5,943 nucleotides of DNA, taken from NCBI GenBank assembly GCA_016839545.1, contig JAEOUB010000175.1:1-5943 (forward strand). The letters are read 5' to 3'. Source of the stretch: Candidatus Kariarchaeota archaeon. Lineage in GTDB: Archaea; Asgardarchaeota; Heimdallarchaeia; Heimdallarchaeales; Kariarchaeaceae. Made by a program: the position numbers and the translations under genes. This document shows, piece after piece, positions 1-4,673 of the stretch. The first letter of the stretch is position 1. Every line of letters begins with the position of its first letter. Below the pieces are notes generated by a model, which was given only the letters and a program-made list of their open reading frames with translations, did no database searches and had not been told where the DNA came from.

Positions 1-1053
1 GAGCTGAGAGAGGTACTTGGGGAACACTACGGACTGGCTGCCTCCCGGTACGGGATCACTGACAGCGGTAATTTTGATGATCCTCACCACCCTGAGATCA
101 AGGGGATGAATGTTCTGAGTGTGGTAAAAACCATAGACCAGCTGGTAGAGGAGTTTGAAAAGGATAGGGATGAGATTATTGATGGTTTGGAACATATCCG
201 CAAGACCCTGTACGAGGTGCGTGACAAGCGAGAGCATCCCTCTACAGATACCAAGATACTGACTTCTTGGAATGGTATTGCCATCAGAGGATTACTGGCT
301 GCTGGTCAGCTGCTGGACTATGACAAAGCCACACAGCTGGGACTGGAGGCATTGGAATTTCTGGTCACCCACCATATCAAAGAGGATACTGTGCTACGAC
401 GCTATCACGAGACAGAGGAGACCAAGATGGTTGAGGGGGTACTGGATGACTACAGTTTCCTGATTGCCTCACTTATTGATGCCTACGAGGTAACTGATGA
501 TTTTGAGAAGATACGGCTGGCTCGAAAGATTCTGCAATGGACCGATACGAAATTCTTCAACACAGACGAGGGGCTCTACTATGTCAATCCCTCGGGAGCT
601 GATGACCTGTTTGCCCCTGTTCTTCAGACGACAGATGACTCGATGGCAAGTGGACTCGGAGTCATGGTCTACAACCTTTTCAAACTTGGCAAATACCTGG
701 AAGAGCCTGCGTTAATTTCACGTGGAGATGAGATTATCAATCGATTGCTGAAATATGCCGGAGACTATCCGGGAGCAATGAGCACTACGCTCAATTCAGC
801 ATCTCCCTACTTCAGGTACCCTCACGAGCTGGTGCTAACACATCCAACTCCTGAACTTGATCGTGCAGTTCTATCCCATTTCATTCCTGATAGATTGGTC
901 TACAGGTATCATGGAGAGTCAGACAAGCCGGATTGGGAAGTACTGGAGAACCGGACAGAATCATCTGAGCCCACGGTCTATATCTGCAAAGGACAGACCT
1001 GTTCGCTTCCATTACACAGTGTTGACTCAGTTCACGAGGAACTACAACGATAA
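1..1053 (+). CDS. DUF255/YyaL-family (SSP411-like) protein, C-terminal half, 5' partial
   Basis: The reading frame is open from base 1, so the gene starts outside the window; 350 residues and the stop are visible, against roughly 650-700 in the family. YyaL/SSP411 proteins have an N-terminal thioredoxin-like domain (not seen here) and a C-terminal alpha/alpha-barrel resembling six-hairpin glycosidases; their biochemical role is poorly defined. Matching motifs: GNFDDPHHPEIKGMNVLS near bases 67-120 (family pattern GNFEG..NVL), HPSTDTKILTSWNG at 235-276 (the hallmark D-K-ILTSWNG block), EGVLDDYSFLIASLIDAYE near 433-489 and TVYICKGQTCSLP near 973-1011. The usual PSGNS block is altered to MASGLG (about 643-660). 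The frame continues upstream of the ATG at 106 with family-like sequence, so that ATG is internal. No signal peptide can be judged. Whether the thioredoxin CxxC is intact is unknown. Confidence 0.9.
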   Translation, partial: ELREVLGEHYGLAASRYGITDSGNFDDPHHPEIKGMNVLSVVKTIDQLVEEFEKDRDEIIDGLEHIRKTLYEVRDKREHPSTDTKILTSWNGIAIRGLLAAGQLLDYDKATQLGLEALEFLVTHHIKEDTVLRRYHETEETKMVEGVLDDYSFLIASLIDAYEVTDDFEKIRLARKILQWTDTKFFNTDEGLYYVNPSGADDLFAPVLQTTDDSMASGLGVMVYNLFKLGKYLEEPALISRGDEIINRLLKYAGDYPGAMSTTLNSASPYFRYPHELVLTHPTPELDRAVLSHFIPDRLVYRYHGESDKPDWEVLENRTESSEPTVYICKGQTCSLPLHSVDSVHEELQR

Positions 1054-1057
1054 CTAT

Positions 1058-1086
1058 CTCTTTGTTAAAGAGCTAGAATTTTTTTT
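1058..1086 (+). terminator. Candidate hairpin plus oligo-T terminator
   Basis: Five bases after the DUF255 gene's stop, CTCTTT and AAAGAG form a 6-bp stem around a GTT loop (1058-1072), followed six bases later by eight consecutive T (1079-1086). Oligo-T alone can end archaeal transcription, so a 3' end here is plausible. The hairpin is A/T-rich and weak. It also contains a TTAAAG word 25-30 bases before the next start codon, so the same bases may act as a promoter for the next gene. Confidence 0.4.
1065..1070 (+). promoter_or_regulatory. Possible TATA-like box for the YkgJ-type gene
   Basis: TTAAAG is centred about 28 bases before the ATG at 1095. That is the spacing expected for an archaeal TATA box driving a leaderless transcript. 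No Shine-Dalgarno sequence precedes the ATG; the bases just before it are T-rich. The match is imperfect and the site lies within the candidate terminator hairpin. Confidence 0.3.
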
Positions 1087-1094
1087 CAGAAATT

Positions 1095-1652
1095 ATGTCA
1101 ATTGAGCTGCCTGTAATAGAAGGCGGTACAGAGATCGGCAGGATCGATCTCAAATCAGGTGAGGTCACTGTGGCACCCAACCTGGTATCATGGAGCTGCT
1201 GTATGGATGGGGATTGCTGCAGGAGGTTTCAGATCCCGGTTACAGATTTTGACATTCTACGTATTGAGGAACAGGGATATGAACTGGACCAAATAGTATC
1301 TGAAGAGTCTCCCTTCATTCGTATGCCCAAGAATCAGTTTGGTTCTGTGGAGAAGAATTATCCAATAAAACGCAAACCGTTTGACAACAGCTGCACCTTC
1401 CTTGCAGATGATGGAAAGTGTGGCATTCATCCTTTCCGACCCTTCTCCTGTCGTATCTATCCCTTTCAGTACCGTTTTGATGAGGACGACATCGTAAGGA
1501 TAACCATACATGAGACAGTGTGTCACAAGCTACAGAAAGAGGAGGATGGTGGCTCTCAGAACCGTGAATTCTTGGAGTACCTCAGAGATGAATTGGTGGC
1601 AGAGCTTGACATCAGGGACACCTATTTCGAGAAATACGGCAATTCCATGTGA
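1095..1652 (+). CDS. YkgJ-type cysteine-cluster protein (putative Zn/Fe-binding, PF03692 family)
   Basis: This 185-residue soluble protein belongs to the CxxCxxCC/YkgJ family, thought to bind zinc or iron but without an established reaction. It has eight cysteines at 35, 36, 41, 42, 100, 109, 119 and 143. The first cluster reads WSCCMDGDCCRRF. The second, around CTFLADDGKCGIHPFRPFSC (100-119), is followed by RIYPF and is the typical C-(x8)-C-x-IH-x-RP-x-x-C-R-x-YPF block. A last cysteine sits in ETVCHKL. In the first cluster the usual second cysteine of CxxCGxCC is Asp38, and an extra cysteine lies at 36. The acidic C-terminal helix (about 155-180) has no motif I recognise. The ATG at 1095 is the only sensible start: it follows the upstream stop by 41 bases and begins before the conserved core. 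There is no signal peptide or membrane segment. Family assignment is firm; the metal is inference. Confidence 0.88.
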   Translation: MSIELPVIEGGTEIGRIDLKSGEVTVAPNLVSWSCCMDGDCCRRFQIPVTDFDILRIEEQGYELDQIVSEESPFIRMPKNQFGSVEKNYPIKRKPFDNSCTFLADDGKCGIHPFRPFSCRIYPFQYRFDEDDIVRITIHETVCHKLQKEEDGGSQNREFLEYLRDELVAELDIRDTYFEKYGNSM

Positions 1653-1654
1653 AT

Positions 1655-1661
1655 TATTATA
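1655..1661 (+). promoter_or_regulatory. Possible TATA-like box for the TfoX-like gene
   Basis: TATTATA starts three bases after the YkgJ-type stop codon. It would place a transcription start near 1684, leaving an untranslated leader of about 20 bases that contains the inverted repeat at 1684-1696. This is judged from sequence and spacing only. Confidence 0.35.
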
Positions 1662-1683
1662 CGAACAACACCCAATTTTTCAT

Positions 1684-1696
1684 CTGAGTCACTCAG
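1684..1696. repeat. 13-base perfect inverted repeat, candidate operator
   Basis: CTGAGT and ACTCAG are perfect inverted arms around a single central C. The repeat lies eight bases before the ATG of the TfoX-like gene, at or just after the start site predicted from the TATA-like box. A dimeric repressor bound here could block initiation. The site is short enough that chance occurrence is possible. Confidence 0.4.
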
Positions 1697-1704
1697 CCAA
1701 TTCT

Positions 1705-2016
1705 ATGTCAAGGGAGATCTACACTGAATTGAAAGACCACTTCAAAACCAAGTATGCAGAAGATGAGGCTATCGAGATTGCAGAGGGGAAGGGGGCACAG
1801 GGTATCAAGTTCAAGGGCAAGATGTTTGCCATGTTTTCCAAAGGTGACCTCCTCCTCAAATCCACTGTTGATCACATTGAGTCACTGGTCAGCGGTGGGA
1901 TAGGAGAACCGTACATGGCGGGTGGGAAAGTGATGAAAAATATGAGTCTGATCTCATCCGATAGTGTGGATGATTGGATCAGTCTCTCAGAGGCAGTTCT
2001 TGCACATATTCGATGA
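1705..2016 (+). CDS. TfoX N-terminal-domain-like (YjbR-fold) small protein
   Basis: This 103-residue protein matches the TfoX/Sxy N-terminal domain. An N-terminal helix (residues 1-20) is followed by a beta-rich core with GIKFKGKMFAMFSKGDLLLK (about 33-52), a helix with DHIESLVSGGIGEPY (56-70), then GGKVMKNMSLI (73-83) and a C-terminal DDWISLSEAVLAH helix (89-101). The blocks G-K-MFAMF-KG-LLLK, G-GEP-Y--GG--MK and DW--L-E-A are the family signature. In bacteria full-length TfoX controls competence, but stand-alone N-terminal domains are widespread and uncharacterised, so no competence role is inferred. The ATG at 1705 is chosen because the frame upstream only overlaps the YkgJ-type gene and has no family resemblance. 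It is convergent with the winged-helix gene, three bases apart, so the two transcripts probably overlap at their 3' ends. Confidence 0.85.
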   Translation: MSREIYTELKDHFKTKYAEDEAIEIAEGKGAQGIKFKGKMFAMFSKGDLLLKSTVDHIESLVSGGIGEPYMAGGKVMKNMSLISSDSVDDWISLSEAVLAHIR

Positions 2017-2019
2017 TAA

Positions 2020-2331
2020 TCAGATACTGCCCTCTATTGCAGAATTCAATGCTGTGACATACTTGACAATTGCCTGGTGGCCTTTGGAAGAGATGGTGAC
2101 AACAGTCATAGGCTTGTTGTCAACAAATTTCTTCTCCTGGATGATGAATTCAGACTCATCCAGCTTCTTGAGGTGAGAGGAGAGATTACCAGAAGTGACA
2201 CCCAATGCCTTCTGGATAGTTGGGAATGTGGCCTGAGTCCTGGGCATGAGAAATAACAGGATTGCAATCCTTGCCGGTGTGCTCAGTGCCGGATCAAGGT
2301 TCATCGCATGTTTCCATGGATGTTCTGTCAC
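2020..2331 (-). CDS. HTH_34-type winged-helix transcriptional regulator
   Basis: This 103-residue protein is a single winged-helix DNA-binding domain of the HTH_34/ArsR-MarR-like type. It opens with LDPALSTPARIAILLFL (12-28), the characteristic first helix. A helix-turn-helix spans about 35-63, with recognition helix around TSGNLSSHLKKL (46-57), and a two-stranded wing covers about 62-81. A final helix (83-98) probably makes the dimer interface. There are no cysteine or histidine metal-site clusters. The GTG start at 2331 is favoured by a GGTGA Shine-Dalgarno match six bases before it; an ATG at 2304 (residue 10) would still keep the whole domain. It lies 30 bases downstream of the six-helix membrane protein on the same strand, so co-transcription is likely, although TTAATAT at about 2354-2360 could act as an internal promoter. 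Its targets are unknown; the inverted repeat at 3014-3028 is an obvious candidate. Confidence 0.86.
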   Translation of the reverse strand: MTEHPWKHAMNLDPALSTPARIAILLFLMPRTQATFPTIQKALGVTSGNLSSHLKKLDESEFIIQEKKFVDNKPMTVVTISSKGHQAIVKYVTALNSAIEGSI

Positions 2332-2336
2332 AGGTC

Positions 2337-2343
2337 ATCACCC
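2337..2343 (-). promoter_or_regulatory. Shine-Dalgarno site for the winged-helix gene
   Basis: On the minus strand GGGTGAT includes GGTGA, complementary to the 16S rRNA 3' end, with the A six bases before the GTG at 2331. It decides in favour of the GTG start. This is what would be expected for the second gene of an operon in a genome where first genes are often leaderless. Confidence 0.5.
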
Positions 2344-2361
2344 TACCTTTATGATATTAAT

Positions 2362-2973
2362 TCATCCTATCTCCAACTGTTTTCTGCTCAAAAAAGCCAT
2401 TGTAAAGGTAACAGAGCCAACAAGTACACCAAATATGAACCCACCGTAGACTGCATATTCAGGATCTATCAGGTAAAGAGAAAGTATCAGGATGGCAGCA
2501 GCATAAAATGCTGAGATAATACCGATTGGATATCTAGCTTTCTTCTTGGATCTGATCAATCCTGCCAGGTTAATTGTACCGAAGGTGAACCCGATGTAGG
2601 GCATCACCAGGATAAAATTAGCATTACTGATGGGTATGGTCAATCCCATGAGTATGATTATCACGACCACCTCCGCGGGTGTGACACGGTCTCTCTGTAC
2701 ATCGTCGGTGAATGACTCATCGTAGAGCAAGGGTTGCGAGGAAATCACTTGCTGAGCAAGAAGTGCGCCACCTATTATGAAGAACCACACTCCAGCATGT
2801 GGACTATAGCCCACCAGGATGGAGATATACAGGTCAATGAATCCGGCAATGAGGATGAACAGTCCCCATATCATGGCAACAGTTGAACGCTCAGATCGCT
2901 GATGTGCCAGTTCAAAGCTTTTGATATTCTCAAGATAGCCTACCAGCTCTCGCATCTCTTCTGTCTCTGTCAT
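2362..2973 (-). CDS. Six-helix integral membrane protein of unknown function, paired with winged-helix regulator
   Basis: I do not recognise a named family. The 203-residue protein has an acidic soluble N-terminus (1-30) and six predicted membrane segments at about 31-54, 60-79, 99-117, 119-140, 148-169 and 173-195. Positive charges (QRSERS before helix 1, RSKKKAR at 141-147, SRK at 196-198) place both ends and the 80-98 loop in the cytoplasm. There are no catalytic or transporter motifs; the membrane helices hold few charged residues, so sensing or scaffolding is as likely as transport. The ATG at 2973 is the first in frame, with an in-frame TGA just upstream at 2980-2982. The AGGAGG at 2990-2995 is 16 bases away, too far for normal use. 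It is the first gene of a probable two-gene operon with the HTH_34 regulator, a pairing that suggests the membrane protein modulates the regulator or is controlled by it. That link is inference. Confidence 0.82.
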   Translation of the reverse strand: MTETEEMRELVGYLENIKSFELAHQRSERSTVAMIWGLFILIAGFIDLYISILVGYSPHAGVWFFIIGGALLAQQVISSQPLLYDESFTDDVQRDRVTPAEVVVIIILMGLTIPISNANFILVMPYIGFTFGTINLAGLIRSKKKARYPIGIISAFYAAAILILSLYLIDPEYAVYGGFIFGVLVGSVTFTMAFLSRKQLEIG

Positions 2974-2989
2974 ATACCATCATTCTCTT

Positions 2990-2995
2990 CCTCCT
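2990..2995 (-). promoter_or_regulatory. Strong Shine-Dalgarno-like AGGAGG at unusual spacing
   Basis: On the minus strand AGGAGG lies six bases before an out-of-frame ATGATG (2978-2983) but 16 bases before the in-frame ATG of the membrane protein. The ATGATG opens a 17-codon frame ending in TGA at 2930-2932. Either a leader peptide is translated, or the sequence is incidental. In the latter case the gene may be leaderless, using the overlapping CTTAAG (2994-2999) as a weak TATA element about 24 bases before the ATG. Confidence 0.4.
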
Positions 2996-3013
2996 TAAGA
3001 AAGGTAGCAGGTA

Positions 3014-3028
3014 GTTTGTCTGACAAAC
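3014..3028. repeat. 15-base perfect inverted repeat in the divergent promoter region
   Basis: GTTTGTC and GACAAAC form perfect 7-base arms around a central T. The repeat lies in the 162-base spacer between the leftward membrane-protein/regulator pair and rightward DUF4256 gene, 41 bases before the membrane protein's ATG. Size, symmetry and position fit the operator of a dimeric winged-helix protein. Autoregulation by the HTH_34 protein encoded nearby is the simplest reading but is not shown. Confidence 0.5.
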
Positions 3029-3063
3029 CTGACGCATCTGAAATCTGTGGCAGGATTGCAGAG

Positions 3064-3070
3064 CTTAAAT
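3064..3070 (+). promoter_or_regulatory. Possible TATA-like box for the DUF4256 gene
   Basis: CTTAAAT is the best TATA-like word in the spacer on this strand. It would start transcription near 3093 and give a leader of about 40 bases. No Shine-Dalgarno sequence is evident before the ATG at 3136, so the assignment is tentative. Confidence 0.3.
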
Positions 3071-3135
3071 GGCAATTGAGTATCCATTTCTCTGTGAGTT
3101 CCAAGAAACCTTCAAAGAAAATTGAGAAACTTCCT

Positions 3136-3699
3136 ATGAGTTACAAGAAGACCCTGTCAGAGAGTGATAGGGAGGAACTGATCACTTCATTGGAAGCTCG
3201 ATTTGCAGCCAATACCGTTTTGCATCAGGGTATCACCTGGGATGATGTGAGAGCGAGACTTGAGAAAAGTGACAGACTGTGGTCAATCATGGCAATGGAG
3301 GATAGTGGAGGAGAACCTGATATCGTGGGCTATGACAGTGCCACTGGTGAATTCGCTGTGTTTGACTGCAGCCCCGAGACACCTGAACGAAAACATATCT
3401 GCTATGATCCTGAGGGGCTGGCACGTCGGGAGAAGAAAGGTGTGTTTCCCGCTGGCAGTGCACTGGGACTGGCGGAGGCAATGGGTATAGAACTGCTAAC
3501 CGAGGAGGATTACCGCTATCTGCAGTCACTCGCACCATTTGATCAGAAGACATCAAGCTGGCTGAGCACTCCAGATGCAATACGTGACAAGGGAGGGGCC
3601 ATCTTCGGTGATCGTCGTTATGATCATGTCTTTATCTATCACAATGGTGCAGATTCGTTTTACGGTGCCCGGGGTTTCAGAGGAAAGGTCAGGATATAG
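3136..3699 (+). CDS. DUF4256 family protein
   Basis: This 187-residue soluble protein matches DUF4256 along its whole length, close to the usual size. Signature blocks in order: ARFAANTVLHQGITWDDV (21-38), MEDSGGEPDIVGYD (54-67), FAVFDCSPETPERKHICYD (73-91), SALGLAEAMGIELLTEEDYR (108-127), FDQKTSSWLSTPDAIR (135-150) and GGAIFGDRRYDHVFIYHNGA (153-172), ending in GARGFRGKV. The family has no known activity. The invariant polar residues (Glu60, Asp77, Cys78, Asp159, Arg160, His169, Asn170) look like an active-site or ligand set, which is inference. The frame is open further upstream to an ATG at 2902, but that extension overlaps the divergent membrane-protein gene and is not conserved in appearance. 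The ATG at 3136 gives the family-typical start (lysine-rich, then S-x-x-x-REEL). It is divergent from the membrane-protein operon and convergent with the hydrolase gene 34 bases downstream. Confidence 0.93.
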   Translation: MSYKKTLSESDREELITSLEARFAANTVLHQGITWDDVRARLEKSDRLWSIMAMEDSGGEPDIVGYDSATGEFAVFDCSPETPERKHICYDPEGLARREKKGVFPAGSALGLAEAMGIELLTEEDYRYLQSLAPFDQKTSSWLSTPDAIRDKGGAIFGDRRYDHVFIYHNGADSFYGARGFRGKVRI

Positions 3700-3733
3700 G
3701 AGATACACAGATTGGGTTCTTATCAAAGCTTTC

Positions 3734-4585
3734 TCAAGAGATGTTTTTCACAAAATCAAGTATTTTTCTATTAACAAGATCTGCATGCTCCATTTGCAGT
3801 GCATGGCCTCCACCCTCTATCTTAACAAACTCGACATTGGGAATTGCCAGTAAGGCTTTCTCATGGTCATGATATGGCAGTACCTTATCTTCAGTACCCC
3901 AGAACAGCAGTGTGGGAATGGAGTGTTGCCCCACTGTGGCAAATATATCTTCCATCCCGGCAAAGGGGAAATGCAGTACTGTGGATTGAATCGCTTCTCT
4001 GAAACCCCTGTACTTCATCTGTTCAGTGTACTGGAGTCGTAGATGGTCAAGATCAGCAGAAAGGCCTCTGAAGTCATCTGCCATTCCTGCAATCATCCCG
4101 TCATTGAGAGTGTCATTAAGATCCATTGTCCGGAAGTTGTCGATCATCTCATCAAAATCCTCGGATAGCCCAGCAGGGGCAACCAGTACCAGTTTTGAAA
4201 TCATCTCTGGGTGTCTCGCGGCGAACGCAGTAACAATTGCTCCCCCCATGGAGAGCCCTACCAGTGTCAGTTTCCCGGTGACTACTAGCTGCTGAAGGAG
4301 GAGTTCCAGCTGGGTGACAAAGAGATTCAGATCATAATCTTGCTGTGGTCTGTCGGAGTATCCCCGGCCAAAGAGATCATACCGCAGTACTCGATATCCT
4401 GCATTTTTGATGGGGTCAAAGTTGCTGTCCCAGTAAAAACTCGGTACAGAGAAGCCATGGACCAGAACGATCAGATCGCCATCTCCCTCCATCTGGTAAT
4501 GTATCCGACCTGCAGAGGTCTGGACAAAACGATAAGGCACGTCAGATTCACTGAGATCAACAATGTCAAGTGTCTCAAATCTCAT
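3734..4585 (-). CDS. Alpha/beta-fold hydrolase
   Basis: This 283-residue cytoplasmic protein is a complete alpha/beta hydrolase of the MhpC/esterase-epoxide hydrolase type. After a 20-residue lead, strands carry LIVLVHGFS (38-46, oxyanion HG at 43-44) and YRVLRYDLFGRGYSDRP (64-80). The nucleophile elbow is GLSMGG with Ser112. A helical lid covers about 140-215. The acid is Asp233 in LLFWGTEDKVLP and the general base His261 in GGGHALQMEH. All three catalytic residues are present, so it should be active on an ester, thioester, epoxide or C-C bond; the substrate cannot be told from sequence. No signal peptide is seen. The ATG at 4585 sits 25 bases from the centre of a TATA-like box, so the mRNA is probably leaderless. 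It is separated by 88 bases from the upstream seven-helix gene on the same strand and likely has its own promoter. Confidence 0.93.
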   Translation of the reverse strand: MRFETLDIVDLSESDVPYRFVQTSAGRIHYQMEGDGDLIVLVHGFSVPSFYWDSNFDPIKNAGYRVLRYDLFGRGYSDRPQQDYDLNLFVTQLELLLQQLVVTGKLTLVGLSMGGAIVTAFAARHPEMISKLVLVAPAGLSEDFDEMIDNFRTMDLNDTLNDGMIAGMADDFRGLSADLDHLRLQYTEQMKYRGFREAIQSTVLHFPFAGMEDIFATVGQHSIPTLLFWGTEDKVLPYHDHEKALLAIPNVEFVKIEGGGHALQMEHADLVNRKILDFVKNIS

Positions 4586-4606
4586 AGGCCAAAGTGGGTT
4601 ATACTC

Positions 4607-4613
4607 TATTTAA
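4607..4613 (-). promoter_or_regulatory. TATA box for the hydrolase gene (leaderless)
   Basis: On the minus strand TTAAATA is centred 25 bases before the A of the hydrolase ATG at 4585, within an A/T-rich CAATTAAATA context. This spacing predicts transcription starting at or next to the start codon. There is no Shine-Dalgarno sequence in the intervening bases, which supports a leaderless mRNA. Confidence 0.6.
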
Positions 4614-4635
4614 TTGAGAGGGTATTTGCTTAGTA

Positions 4636-4650
4636 CTACAAATTTTGTAG
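4636..4650. repeat. 15-base perfect inverted repeat upstream of the hydrolase promoter
   Basis: CTACAAA and TTTGTAG form perfect 7-base arms around a central T. The repeat lies 22 bases upstream of the hydrolase TATA box, in the 88-base gap between the seven-helix and hydrolase genes. That is the usual place for an archaeal activator or regulator site next to the BRE/TATA region. It could also form a hairpin in the 3' end of the seven-helix transcript, but no long T run follows on the minus strand. Confidence 0.5.
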
Positions 4651-4673
4651 GTCAGGTTCTGTCCATTTCCAAT

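Noticed and set aside
1510..1704. Upstream extension of the TfoX-like frame
   Set aside because: It reads the 3' end of the YkgJ-type gene in another frame and gives no TfoX-like sequence. The conserved domain starts just after the ATG at 1705.
2902..3135. N-terminal extension of the DUF4256 gene to an ATG at 2902
   Set aside because: It would overlap the divergent membrane-protein gene, has no family resemblance and would cover the promoter spacer. The ATG at 3136 gives the usual family length.
3287..3580. Minus-strand open frame of 97 codons inside the DUF4256 gene
   Set aside because: Proline- and serine-rich translation of low protein character, fully inside a well-conserved gene on the other strand.
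3725..3732. AAAGCTTT palindrome between the convergent DUF4256 and hydrolase genes
   Set aside because: Eight A/T-rich bases are expected by chance, and no T run follows in a position to make a terminator on the minus strand. T5 runs at 3744-3748 and 3762-3766 on the plus strand might end the DUF4256 transcript but are too short to call.
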